Shown here piece by piece: positions 42,880 to 54,650 of a stretch of DNA of 64,000 nt. The DNA is from Sophora flavescens (taxonomy: Eukaryota > Streptophyta > Magnoliopsida > Fabales > Fabaceae). Each line of letters begins with the position of its first letter. The first letter of the stretch is position 1. The stretch is from NCBI GenBank assembly GCA_030762895.1, contig CM061064.1, positions 137,561,847 through 137,625,846 on the forward strand. Reading direction: 5' to 3'. Both the position numbers and the translations under genes were made by a program. Under the pieces are notes generated by a model. The model was not told where the DNA came from. It saw only the letters and a list, made by a program, of their open reading frames with translations, and ran no database searches.

Positions 42880-43531
42880 TCGTAGGTGTATCAACAACCG
42901 TTAAGCGTGACTAATCAACACTTGAGAGATTTAGCGTACGAGCCCTATAGCTGTGTTAGATCATGGCATACATGCTTTGTTAATGGGTACAAATTCCACA
43001 CAGATGAATGGAACGTGGGCTGAAAGACAATTAATAGCGGGGTTGTTGTACAGGGTGAAGGTACCGGTGATTTTTATGGGGTTATAAAACACATATACGA
43101 GTTACAATACAATACTACTACTTATCCTAAAAAAGTAGTCTTATTTTATTGTAATTAGTTTGATCCATCGAGGACAGGCACAAAAGTGGATCCCAAGTAT
43201 GGAACTGTGGACATTCGCATGGATAGAAGATATCAACAGACAAACGAGGTTGGTGTGTTGCAGTCACTACCAAGACTAGGGGTCGCAGAGAAATCGATGA
43301 TGCAGAGGATGAGACGCCATTCCAGGCGGATGAATCGTCACATGTCAATGAGCAAATTGAGGTCGAGCGTATTACTGGCATGTTGGGATCTGCAAATGAA
43401 GGGGAAGAAGTGGTCATTGGTAATCAAGCATCCATGCATGCATCATCAGAGGAAGAAATCCAAAGTGATGACTCGATGCAAGAAGAAGAAGAGTCGGACT
43501 TACAATCAGATGACGATACCGAGTTTGAATA
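42880..43531 (+). pseudogene. DUF4216-like region of the CACTA transposase gene, remnant
   Basis: The plus strand reads CFVNGYKFHTDEWNVG, then INSGVVVQGEGTGDFYGVI and, after a stop at a normally Trp position, FDPSRTGTKVDPKYGTVDI. This is the DUF4216 module found at the C-terminal end of plant TNP2-type CACTA transposases. Two stops and a frame change are present and the upstream Transposase_21 catalytic part is deleted. The end is an acidic tail in alternative frames. Confidence 0.75.
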
Positions 43532-43700
43532 GGAAGTTTACTATTATGTTATTTTTATTGTATTTTAAATATTTGATTATGAAATATAATGTAAGACTTG
43601 ACAACTATTGTTCTATAAAAATAGTTGCTTGGATTAGACTGTTAAATGTCGATTACTTATTGTTTTTACACTGATTTGTAATTGTGCTATAAAAATAGAT

Positions 43701-45768
43701 ATGTCAGCATCAGGAGGACAGCCGCCCCGCCCCCCACCGCCTAGCGATGATAAGGGGAAGGGGAAGGCTAAGCGGGGATGATACACAGTGAAGTCCCAGG
43801 TGCTTATTCGCATTCCTGGAGGTCCCTCCGCACCCACCCCCATCCCTACCGCACCTACCCTATCGCCACCTACAGGAGCCTCCCCCACCCATTCTATACC
43901 CTCACCGATCCATACTACATCACCCCCTACCCATACTAGACTATCCCTGACCCTCACCACCCCACCCTCCGCCCATGTCCAGACCTCCACTCGCTTTGCG
44001 CCACGGCGAGCACTAGCTGGCTACTCGCCACCCCCTATTGGACCCACACCACACCCACACCCAGCACCACCATCATCATCAACTGCACCGGCCACACACC
44101 CAGCAGGATTATCATTTATGCCGACTCCTGGGATGATGCCACAGTCGGACACGACCATTCCATCCTCATCATCCAGGGCCGCATACTGTCACGACATGGC
44201 CATACCATCATCATCGTCTGTGCAGCAGTCGACCGCGACTGAGGACTTACCTGAGTGGGCTAGGGTTCCCGCACCTGAGGATCGACCATGGATCCGTCCT
44301 GTTTCTGGATCGTAAGTTTAATTTAATTTAATGTTGTTTAAAATTAATTACTATTTAATAAGCATATATTTGTTGGTTGTCATATTGTTAATTTAATTAA
44401 ATTATGACATTTTCAGCTTCATCCCATCGAAAGTGGGATCGAAGCACGTTACCTTCGCCATCAAGGCGCAGTATCGTCGCTTCTCGCCATCATGGGGGGT
44501 GAACCCCGGGGAGGATCGGGATCGTATCTTTAGACGATTCAGGGTAATTTCTTGTTTATTAATTCATGTAATTTTCCCTGTATTTTATATATTCTTTTGT
44601 ATAATGTTATTAATATTTTTTTCTTTGTTAACAAGAGCTTATGCGCTAGTTACCGGAGCATACCTCAGAGATACGTGCTATCTTTGACGACTGAGCAGCT
44701 GCTCGACTGAGGGACATGCTCCGGGAGCATAGGGGGAGCCGGATACGTCCTGATTACATCGGGCCCAACATCTGGGCACAACTGTGTGCGTACTGGGACA
44801 CTCCAGCTTACAAGCTGAAGTGTGAACAGGCGAAGAGAAACCGGGCTTCCGAGAAGGGTGGGAGCATGCACACTGGTGGTTCTATTAGCCATATGCAGCA
44901 TGCCATTTACATGGTATGCATATATAAATAACATTATTTATAAACTGAATATTTTTATTAAAAATTTGTTTTATAACTAATTGATTTTATTGGTGTGTCG
45001 GTTAAAGGTAGGAGAGCTAGCTCGGTCCGTTGATGTCTCTACGGTCTTTGAGCAGACACATATTCGCTCGGATACTGGCGAGTTTGTTGATGAGAGGTCG
45101 AGGCAGACAATGGTGAGCTAAATTGTTTTTTTATATTTAAACTATTGGTAATTATTTGATATATATATATAGTTTAATGCATATTGATTGTAATGTATTG
45201 ATCGCAGGCGGAGTACAACGCCAGGTTTAGTCAGGTAGCATCTGAGGCTGTCTCCTACTCTGGTGCCTTAGATCCTTCTCAGCTGGACCCCACCGAGGTT
45301 GAGCGACTAAAGTCCCAGGCCTGGATGGATGTGGCGGGCAGGAAGAACAAGGGATGGATTTACGGTACTGCGACCCTATCCAGGTCGATCCGTCGGGGGT
45401 CGACGCCGAGCATGACCATTAGGGAGCCTACATCCTCCGACTCACATGACACGGAAGAGGTGCAACGACTGAGGCAGGAGGTGCAGCAGCAGAGGGAGAC
45501 GAACGAGCACATCATGCATCAGATGGAGACATTCTCTACGGTCATGACGGCTGTGCTCGATTTCCTCCCACCAGACAGGCACAGCGCTCTGCAGGGGGTC
45601 CTCCATGCCACCCCACCCCAGCCCCAGCCCTCCAATGCTACTACTGATCCACCACCGCAGTCACATGATGACAGTCTGTCTACTAAGCCGCAGCTTGATG
45701 GTCATGTGATGCCGACAGACTCCTCCCGACAAGACGACGATGACGGATATTATGGTGATGGGTATTAG
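43701..45768 (+). pseudogene. CACTA second gene, Transposase_24-like (Ptta/En/Spm), multi-exon
   Basis: The probable start MSASGGQPPRPPPP at 43701 has an in-frame TGA about 25 codons later. A proline/threonine-rich region follows (43788-44313). Exons with plausible GT-AG borders are 43701-44313, 44417-44543, about 44637-44913, 45008-45113 and 45209-45768. Later exons encode KHVTFAIKAQYRRFSPSWGV, IWAQLCAYWDTPAYKLKCEQ, AKRNRASEKGGSMHTGGSIS, TGEFVDERSRQTM and LRQEVQQQRETNEH (coiled coil). This pattern is that of plant transposase family 24 proteins, thought to bind element ends. The product is probably truncated. Confidence 0.75.
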
Positions 45769-46431
45769 GATAGTTATAGGTGTAGTCGAGATTTGTATAT
45801 AGACAGATACTTTATTTATGAATTATATGTTGAGTTTGTTTTAATTTTAAATTAATTTTAATTTAATTGCTTTTTAAATTTTATTTTTAATTTCAATTTT
45901 GCCTTGTAATTGATAATATAATAATATTTAATTAAAATAAAATATAATAATTAAATTATAATTAATTATAATAAAATATAAATTAATAAATAAATTATAA
46001 TAATAATTAATAAATAAAATATAATTAATTAAAATAAAATATAATAATAATTAATAAATAAATTGTAATGTTTCATATTGAATATATAAATTTTAATAAA
46101 AATAATTAATTATTAATTATTAATATAAAACAAAATAAATTAAAAATAATTAAAAATAGAAAAAACCTTGTTTCCAACAGATATTTCCATCGGTAACTTC
46201 CACAGAGAGTTACCAACGGAAGATCCGTCGGAAATTTCCGACGGACGAACAAGATCTGTTGGAAAGGCTTTCCTACGTGCCTATTACCGACAGAACTGTG
46301 TCCTTCAGAAATTCCGTCGATAATATAGTTTTCCGACGGGATTTCTTCATTTCCGACGGGTTTTTTCCGTCGGTAATTCGTGTTTTTTTTGTAGTGGTAA
46401 TATACCCAGGATAAATTACATAAATTAAACT

Positions 46432-47573
46432 CAGGCCCGACCCAAGGGGTAGGCAGCCCAAGCAAGGGCTTTAGGCCTCAAAAAAAAAGTTTGTTTACTA
46501 CCTTTTTTTTTTTATAAAGAAAGTCATACCTAATTGGCTTAGTCTTGACTCCATCTTCCCCTCCCTCAAGACCTCATTCACGGCATTCAGTTGCCAGAGG
46601 AGTAATGGGTAATGAATAATGAATTTTTTTTGGTAATGGACAACAATTAAATGAGTAATAAATATTTTTAAAAAAGAAAATAAACATTCTATTATCATCT
46701 CTATCTCCCTTAATCACTCATGTTCCTGCATCTCCCATTTTCCCTCACATTCTTCATTTCTCCTCTTTCTCAATTAGTCAATTGCTCTCAAGTCTCAACT
46801 TGAGAGACTCACTGTGTCATTCCTGCGCGAATTGACTCACACACCGCCTCATCTCACTGTCTCAGACCGACAGAGCCTTGACGGCCTCCGCTGAGTCGTG
46901 GTCGCTGCGACTAGTTTGTGGTTTTTTGGCCGGCGGCGACGAGTCCGAGTCAAGCACTGGTTCGCTGGTCGCCGCACTGAGTATGTATGTTACAGACTTT
47001 AGACAGTAGGCTTCAATTTGTGTTTTGTCATTTTGTGTGTAGCATCTCTGATTTTTTATATAAAACAATAATAAATTGATTAATTGACAAATTATTTTCT
47101 CTCCTATTACAGAAATCTTGTGCTTGTTCTTGTTGAATTTGGTTTAACAAGCATTCAAATTTTTTATGTAAAATAATCTTTTGGCAATCAAGTTCTATTG
47201 GTCTAACTTTTTTCTCTTTAGTTTTTTTTTCATAGTTGTTTAATTTATTTTTGTCAAAGGTTCGATGCTTTTATTTTAAAATATATAAATGTCAACTCGA
47301 AAATTTGAATCTGGTTATTCGAAACTATCTAAAGAAAAAAGTTGAAGCTAAGATCAACAAAGATTAAATGGATTGGCTTTATTATCCATTGAAAAAGAAT
47401 TGTTAAATAAAATCGATTATAATAGTTTAATAAATGATTTTGCATCCCAAAAAACATGAAAAATAAACTTTAAACAATAATACAATAATTTTAACAAAAT
47501 ATTATTATTTTATTTAAAAAGGCCTCACTTTTAGAGTTCGTTTTAGGCCTTCAAAGATGTTGGACCGGCCCTG
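46432..47573 (+). mobile_element. hAT element, internal-deletion derivative, TSD ATTAAACT
   Basis: Termini CAGGCCCGACCC (left) and CAGGGCCGGTCC (right, reverse complement) are hAT-type inverted repeats. The 8-bp direct repeat ATTAAACT flanks it exactly (46424-46431 and 47574-47581). From 47289 the sequence encodes MSTRKFESGYSKLS, like the N-terminus of TTF-type zinc-finger hAT transposases, and immediately after it RLNGLALLSIEKELLNKIDY, like the very C-terminus. The central transposase is deleted. Confidence 0.9.
47289..47458 (+). pseudogene. hAT transposase N- and C-terminal remnants fused
   Basis: About 25 N-terminal codons join, with a frame change, to about 30 C-terminal codons ending in a TGA after FASQKT. 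The joined ends show a deletion of roughly 600-700 codons compared with full transposases. Nothing catalytic remains. Confidence 0.7.
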
Positions 47574-47581
47574 ATTAAACT

Positions 47582-48389
47582 CCCGGTAAGACTTCAAATA
47601 TGGATTGCTCAACAGACAACCCAATCATAAGGAATGGCAGAAGATTCTCGTATCAAAATGCTGAGTTTAAAAGACTAGATCCGTTCTTATGAACTGTAGG
47701 AATGAAAATTCAGCATCCACTGAAGTATAATTTCACTTGTAGAATGATGTAAATAGGATCCTAGGCAATTTTATCAGTAAAAGGTAGCTGATTTACTTTC
47801 AAGAACATGATCATTAACTTTCTTTTATTCCGGAAAGCCACCATTATTTGCGAATTTATGGATTTTAGGTAGGAAAAGAGGAAGACAGGATAGAGAATAG
47901 GAGAGAATATAAATTCAATAGTTGTGAATTGCTTGAGTTGCACTTTACATAGTGATATTTACATGAAGGAGTAAAAACAAGTTGCATTTACTAGAAGCAT
48001 TGAACTTAGAAGTAATTGAACTATTATGTTGGCTAGATACATTTGACATGTGAAACATGTGTTTATTCTAACAGTTTGGAAACTAAATAGAAATTTCCAT
48101 CTAGAAAATATGACCTTAGATCATTCAGATCACTTTCCTAATTAAGTAGCATATTGCATCAATTAAATCTCTTTTATGGACTTATTCAACAAAACAAATT
48201 TAGCAGGCAAGAACTATGTGCTGATAAAACAAGCAAATAAGATAAACTGGGGATAAAGATCATCATAATCAATTAATAGTTGTACAAAAATGAAACTCTA
48301 TTGAGTATTAACTTTATCATAACAAGATAACCGTAAGAGTAAATCTACAAGCTATCAGGTTATGAGATGTAATCCAATAGTATATGAAG
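47582..48389. other. Flanking DNA, nothing recognised
   Basis: AT-rich sequence between the hAT element and the next LTR. No coding exon or terminal repeat found. Confidence 0.5.
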
Positions 48390-49009
48390 TGTTAGGAAAT
48401 TACGCTAAATTTCCCCTCATCAAATCTGTGAAAGTGAAATAAATGCGGAATAATGACACACAAAATTGATAACGGAGTTCGGCCAATTATGCCTACGTCT
48501 CCGGGCTGCTGCAGATATTTTACTGAAAAGGGAAATATACAAAGTGTTTACAAACACTCACAACCTCTTACAACCATAACCCAATTACACCCAAAAACCT
48601 TTTCCTCACAGAGATACTCTCACACTAAAGCTTATATTTTTTTTTTTCTGGCTTCACTTGGTTTTGGATGCAATTTCCTTCAATTGATGGCTTCTATTTA
48701 TAGAGCAAGGAAGCCCTTCCTCTATTTATTGCCAACCAAATTCACCTCACAGAGATACTCTCACACTAAAGCTTATATTTTTCTTTCTGGCTTCACTTGG
48801 TTTTGGATGCAATTTCCTTCAATTGATGGCTTCTATTTATAGAGCAAGGAAGCCCTTCCTCTATTTATTGCCAACCAAATTCACGGCTGGCTTCTCTCAT
48901 TTTTCACAAAAATTGCTGCACCTGCAAAGTTTGGCACCGAAACTTTGTTTTCAAAGTTCACTGCAGGTGCATTTATTTTGGGGGTTGAGGCACACAATGT
49001 TGACTAACA
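48390..49009 (-). repeat. 3' LTR with 140-bp tandem promoter duplication
   Basis: On the plus strand it begins TGTTAGGAAATTACG and ends TTGACTAACA. Two tandem units, 48605-48745 and 48746-48884, differ mainly in a T-run. Each contains CTATAAATAG (minus strand TATA box) at 48694-48703 and 48833-48842. Confidence 0.88.
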
Positions 49010-49079
49010 ATCTTCCACTTGAAGACTTATTTCAATCTGTCTTCACACCTTGATCAATGCAGCATCCTTCTCTGGTCTG

Positions 49080-50356
49080 TTACTCTAGCATGCCAACTGA
49101 AGTTGAGCACAACTTTAGTTTGTCAATAGTCACCACTTTTGTTAACATATCTGGTTGATTCTTGATTCCCTGAATCTTCTTCAATGTTGACACTTCATTC
49201 TCAAGTAGAGACCTGATGAAGGGGTAACGGAGATCAATGTGCTTTGTTTTGGAATGGAATGTTCTTTGCCAGATGTATTGCACTCTGACTATCGCTATGC
49301 AAAACACTCTTCTCCTGGATGAATCCCAACTCTGTTAACAATCCTTGAAGCCATATCAATTCTTTACCGGCTTCTGTTATTGCTACATACTCAGCTTTTG
49401 TAGTGGATAAGGCAACAATCTTTTGTACATGCGACATCCAACTAACAGCTGTAGTTCCCCAACAGTAAATATGTAACCAATGGTGCTTCTTAGGTGATCA
49501 ACTTCAACAGCAAAGGCTGCATCTACGTAGCCTTGTACTTTTAATTCACCTATACCAATGTACAAACACTTCTTTGAAGTGCCTCGTAGATACCTCAAAA
49601 TCCATTTAACTGCTTCCCAATGAGCTTTACCTGGATTTGACATAAACCTGCTAACAACTCCCACTGCATGGCCAATGTCTGACCTCGTACAGACCATCAC
49701 GTACATCAAACTTCCAATGACTGAAGCATACAGAACTTTAGCCATGAATTCTCTTTATTCATATGTCTGAGGGGATTGATCCTTGGATAGGCGAAAATGA
49801 CTAGCCAAGGGTGTGCTAATTGGCTTGCCGTCGTCCATATTGAATCTTTGCAAAACACGATTGATGTACTCTTCTTGAGATAACTGCAAAATTCCTCTTT
49901 GCTTATCTCTCGTTATTTGCATTCCAAGGCTCTTCTTTGCTGGACCTAAGTCCTTCATGTCAAATTCTTTTGACAACTGTATCTTCAAGCTTCTGATCTC
50001 GTCCATATCTGAACCTCCTACTAACATATCATCGACGTAAAGTAGCAAAATGATATAACTGGACTTATATCTCTTGAAGAAGCAATAGTGGTCGGAATTT
50101 CACTTTTGGAAACCTTCCCCTTATGTATGAAGCCTTCAAACTTTTTATACCACTGTCTTGGAGTTTGTTTCAGGCCATACAAGCTCTTCTTCAATATGCA
50201 CACCATATTCTCCTTACCTTTCTCTGAGAAGCCTTCGGGATGGTGCATGTATATCACCTCATCTAAGTCTCCGTTAAGAAACACAGTCTTCACGTCCAAC
50301 TGCTCAAGATAGAGCTCTTCACTGGCAACAATACTTAAGACGAACCTGATAGTATT
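49080..50356 (-). pseudogene. Copia reverse transcriptase and RNase H (partial)
   Basis: RT blocks LEQLDVKTVFLNGDLDEVIY, KSLYGLKQTPRQWYKKFEGF and MLLYVDDMLVGGSD (catalytic Asp pair), KEFDMKDLGPAKKSLGMQIT, then RPYLRGT-like connection with MVCTRSDIGHAVGVVSRFMS and RNase H with TKAEYVAITEAGKELIWLQG and KHIDLRYPFIRSLL. Frame changes occur near 50080, 49750, 49400 and 49260. The N-terminal RT, integrase and gag are outside. Confidence 0.85.
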
Positions 50357-51994
50357 TGTTGGAACCAAAGTGGTTTTGGATTAAATAATCTATAAGTTTT
50401 GATGCATACAAAAGGATTAAATTTACTTGGCAAAATGTTAGTTGAGATCTAACATGTGCTTTCAGTTATGCTGGAATATTTAAATATAAGTAAAAGGAAC
50501 AAGGGATAAGTTTTCATTAAAAGAATACGCGTCCACCCTTGTAGACGGGCTGCTCAATATTTTGGTAAAGTTACTTATTTATTTATTTATTTATTTAAGT
50601 AGACTGGTTTTCTTAAGTGAACGAGGCTCTAAATGTTTGCTAGACGAATACCAAAATAACTTGTTAGATACAGCAAGTCCAAAGACTTGATAATAAGCAT
50701 GTCCATCTTGCCACGTAAGCAGACGGAAGTAATTAATAGAAGTAAATGAACTGAAAAATAATGTAATCTAGTAGACGAGCTCTAACTGCCACATCACTAG
50801 ACGGAGATCTTTATAACTCTTTGAGGAATAACAAGTCCAAAGACTTGATACACAAGAGGATATGCCACGTCATCGGACGAGCAAAATAATCTATTGAAAC
50901 ATACTTCGTCTCACATATAATTAAGTAGACGGAGTTTTTTTAAAGTAGACGAGCTTCATCTTCGAATAAATAAATGCTATCCGAATCTCTTGAATTTATT
51001 TCAAATGATTGATATTTATTTCAATAGAATATTTGTTCTTCACTATTGTCCTATCTGCTTTAATATTTTACCTTGTTGTAAAAGAAACATAGTACCATCA
51101 AGAAATACAAAAAGAAGAATCGTACAATAAGATACTACAAAACGATCTGTACGATGACAAATTTATGGCTGAAAAAGCTGGATTGTTCACAAAGGAGGAA
51201 CAACAAGTTCTCAAGTTGCAAAACTCAGCAGTAAGCCTCCTATTTCATGCTACCTTGATAACCAAGAGCACTATTTAGCTTACCACAATCAAGTTATCAG
51301 TCACAACGGATATCATGCATTAAATGATATCTCTAAACGTGATTATTCAAAGTAACCGTTGAAGAAATACAAGTGAAGAAGAAGGTCACTATAAATAGAA
51401 GACCTGAGATACTGAAGAAGAACTCTTGATTGTACAACCTTACGAGCTCAACTTTTGTCAAACTACAATCACTCATACTCATATTTCTTTAAAGAGCAAG
51501 AGTCAGTATTTCTTAGTTTGAATATTGTGAAAATATTCATCCGATCTTAAACTGTCATATCCTCACACATAGTGAGTTAATAAGATCAAACATTAAATCT
51601 TTGTTAGAGTTAGAGCTTGAAGAGTCTTGGTAAGAAAGAAATACTTGTAGCCTGGAGAGGTGTTGAATACTTGGCTGTAATCTATTTGGAAAATAGTGGA
51701 GAAAATCCTTCAAGTAGAAGGGATTGGACGTAGCTCTTGGTTGGAAGAGAGTGAACCAGGATAAAACATCTTGTGTGATTCTTATATCTGTTAACTCTTA
51801 CAGCTTTATTTGTTTCTTACTAACCGAGGGGTTTTGATATTGCTTTTGTTAAAGTCTTTTAAAAGGATCTTTTTCTTTATGCTTGCTTCTGTTTCTAATC
51901 TCCTTGTGTGAAAAAATTGTTTTAAAGGTTGTTTTCGAAAATTATTAACATACACAATACAACCCCCTTCTTGTGTTTGCTTGTGTCAACTTCA
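50357..51994 (+). repeat. 5' LTR of SIRE-like element
   Basis: 1,638 bp, TGTTGGAACC … GTCAACTTCA. The TATA box TATAAATA is at 51390-51397. It carries many TAGACG motifs and two CAAGTCCAAAGACTTG palindromes (about 50685 and 50829). An ATTT tetranucleotide run lies near 50576-50595. Confidence 0.93.
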
Positions 51995-51996
51995 GT

Positions 51997-52008
51997 TGGT
52001 ATCAGAGC
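51997..52008 (+). other. Primer-binding site (initiator tRNA-Met)
   Basis: TGGTATCAGAGC lies two bases after the LTR end and matches the usual plant copia site exactly. Confidence 0.93.
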
Positions 52009-52065
52009 TCAGCCTCGAAAGGGTTGAGCATCTAACAAGTGTTGAGGAAGTACTATCCAACAACC

Positions 52066-53046
52066 ATGGATGCAGAAGGACAAGCTATCAACAGACCTCC
52101 TCTCTTTGATGGAACAGATTATGACTACTGGAAGAAGAGAATGATGGCCTTCTTAGATCCATAGAATGTAGATATTTGGGAGCTGATTGAAACCGGCTAC
52201 ACTGAACCAAGAGATGAAGCTGGAGCTGCTGTTCCTAGAGCCCAATGGACTCAAGAGCAGAAAAACCAACATCGACTGAATTTGAAGGCTAAGCACTACC
52301 TCATGTGTGCTATAACCAGATCTGAACATGACAAAGTTCACAACTGCAATACTGCTAAAGAAATCTGGGATACTCCTGCCCTAGCTCATGAGGGTTCCTC
52401 AAAAGTTAATGAATCAAAGATCAACATGTTGGTTCATCAGTATGAGCTGTTCAAGATGGGTGAACATGAAACAATAGTCCAAATGTTTGGAAGATTCCAA
52501 ACCATCACCGACGGTCTCAGATCTCTTGGAAAAGTTTATGAAAATAGAGATCATGTCAGAAAAATCCTGAGAAGTCTATCCAAGAAAAGGAGACCCAAAG
52601 TAACTGCTATTCAGGAAGCCAAAAACCTGAACACACACTCTCTCTGTAAGAGCTTCTTGGATCTCTCAAGGTTCATGAACTTGAACTTAATGAAGAAGAA
52701 AATTCCAGAAAAGGAAAATCTATTGCCCTAAAGGAAAAGAAACCAAGTTCATCAAAAGTTCTCAAAGCTGCTGAGTCATCAGATGAGTCTGAATCCTCTG
52801 ATAATGATGAATGATCAGATGAGGATGAACTGTCCTTTATCTCCAGGAAGATTCAACATATGTGGAGAAATAAAGGTGGTTTCAGAAAGAAGCAACTCAA
52901 CAAAAAGTTTTCGAAGGAGAAGTCAGACTCCAAGGAAAAAGGTCCACCATTGTGCTTTGAATGCAAGAAACCTGGTCATTTCAAAGGTGACTACTTAAAA
53001 AATAAATTCTTCAAAAAGAAGAAAGGCCTGATGGCTACATGGGAGG
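52066..53046 (+). pseudogene. SIRE-like gag, first part
   Basis: Starts MDAEGQAINRPPLFDGTDYD, the common copia gag opening, with a TAG near 52161 and a further frameshift near 52730. It contains YWKKRMMAFL, CNTAKEIWDTPALAHEG (with Pro where relatives have Leu) and MLVHQYELFKM. The zinc knuckle is CFECKKPGHFKGDY, with its last Cys replaced by Tyr. The frame is cut at codon level by the solo LTR at 53047 and resumes at 54651. Confidence 0.88.
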
Positions 53047-54645
53047 TGTTGGAACCAAAGTGGTTTTGGATTTAATAATCTCTAAGTTTTGACGCTAACA
53101 AAAGGATTAAATTTGCTTGGCAAAGTGTTAGTTGAGATCTAACATGTGCTTTCAGTTATGCAGGAATACTTTAATATAAGTAAAATAAACTTGGGATAAG
53201 TTTTCATTGAAAAATACACGTCCACCCTTGTAGACGGGCTGCTCAAATGCTTTGGTAAAGTTACTTCTTTATTTAATTAAGTAGACTGGTTTTCTTAAAT
53301 AGACAAGACTCTAAATGTTTGCTAGACGAATATCAAAATAACTTGTTAGATACTACAAGTCGAAAGACTTGAGAATAAGCGCATCCATCTTACCATGTAA
53401 GCAGACGGACGTAATCAGTAGAAGTAAATGAACTGAAAAATAAAGTAATCTAGTAGACGATCTCTAACTGCCACATCACTAGACAGAGATCCTTGAGAAG
53501 CAGCAAGTCCAAAGACTTGATAAACAAGATGATATGCCACATCATCAGACGAGCAAAATAAAATATTGAACAGACTTAGTCTCTCATATAACTAAGTAGA
53601 CGAAGTTTCTTTTTAGACGAGGTCTACCTTTGAATGAATTAAATGCAATCTGAATATCTTGAATTTATTTCGAATGATTGATATTTGTTTAAATAGAATA
53701 TTTATTCTTCACATTTGTTTTATCTGCTTTAATGTTTCACCTTGTTAAAAAAGAAACATAGTACCATCAAGAAATGTAAAAAGCAGAATCGTACAAAAAG
53801 ATACTGCAAAACGATCTGTACGATGACAACTTTATGGCTGAAAAAGCTGGATTGTACACAAAGGAGGAACAACAAGTTCTCAAACTGCAATACTCAGAGG
53901 GGTGAACCTCCTATTTCATGCTACCTCGATAACCAAGAGTACTATTCAGCATTGTCACAATCAAGCTATCAGTCACAATGGATATCATGCATTAAATGCT
54001 ATCTCTAAACGGGATTATTCAAAGTAACCATTGAAGAAATACAAGTGAAGAAGAAGGCCACTATAAATAGAAGACCTGAGGTACTGAAACAATACTCTTC
54101 ATTGCACAACCTTATGAGCTCAACTTTTGTAAAACTACAATCACTTATACTCATATTTCTTTAGAGAGCAAGAGTCAATATTTCTTAGTTTGAATATTGT
54201 GAAAATATTCATCTGATCTTAAACTATCATATCCTCACACATAGTGAGTTAAGAAGATCAAACATTAAATCTCTTTGTTAGAGTTTGTTCCTGGAGAGGC
54301 TTGGTAAGAAAGGAATACTTGTAAGCCTGGAGAGGTGTTGAATACTTGGTTGTAATCTATTTGGAGAAATAGTGGATAAAACTTTCAAGTCGAAGGGACT
54401 GGACGTAGCTCTTGGTTGGAAGAGAGTGAACCAGGATAAAATCTCTTGCATGAATCTTCTATCCCTAAACTCTTCAGTTTTATTTGCTTATACTTTTTGT
54501 TAAGCTTCTAAAATATCTATTTGCGTGTGCTTATTTCTGTGTTAATCTTTTTGTGTAAGAAATTTGTTTTGAAAAAGGTTGTTTCCGAAAATTATTAACA
54601 AACACAATTCAACCCCCCTTCTTGTGTTTGCCTGTGTCAACTTCA
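53047..54645 (+). mobile_element. Solo LTR of the same SIRE-like family, TSD GGAGG
   Basis: 1,599 bp starting TGTTGGAACC and ending GTCAACTTCA, aligned end to end with 50357-51994. GGAGG flanks it at 53042-53046 and 54646-54650, and gag reads straight through when it is ignored (…MATWE before, DLDLSSSDEEN after). The TATA box is at 54062-54069. No internal sequence remains, consistent with LTR-LTR recombination after insertion. Confidence 0.95.
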
Positions 54646-54650
54646 GGAGG

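Larger units (their letters stand above)
41151..46396 (+). mobile_element. CACTA (En/Spm) transposon, 5.2 kb, transposase-defective
   Basis: Starts CACTACAAGAAAAGGG and ends with TTTTTTTTGTAGTG (reverse complement CACTACAAAAAAAA). Subterminal arrays of TACCGACGGA / TCCGTCGGTA repeats fill 41165-41515 and 46170-46375. Flanking trinucleotides are ATA (41148-41150) and GTA (46397-46399), a 3-bp TSD with one substitution. The coding region keeps a DUF4216-like remnant and a Transposase_24-like (Ptta/En/Spm) multi-exon gene, but the TNP2 transposase core is absent, so it is non-autonomous. Confidence 0.92.
48390..50356 (-). mobile_element. Ty1/copia retrotransposon, minus strand, cut by a SIRE-like element
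   Basis: The 3' LTR is at 48390-49009 and is preceded (on the minus strand) by a polypurine tract CTTCAAGTGGAAGA. RT and RNase H follow up to 50356, where a 50357 LTR start interrupts the RT. The rest of the element should lie beyond the nested insertions, outside the window. Coding has several frameshifts. Confidence 0.88.

Noticed and set aside
50357..54645. Short complete LTR element with a 1-kb interior
   Set aside because: The right LTR has its own GGAGG TSD and gag continues past it, so it is a solo LTR nested in a longer element.
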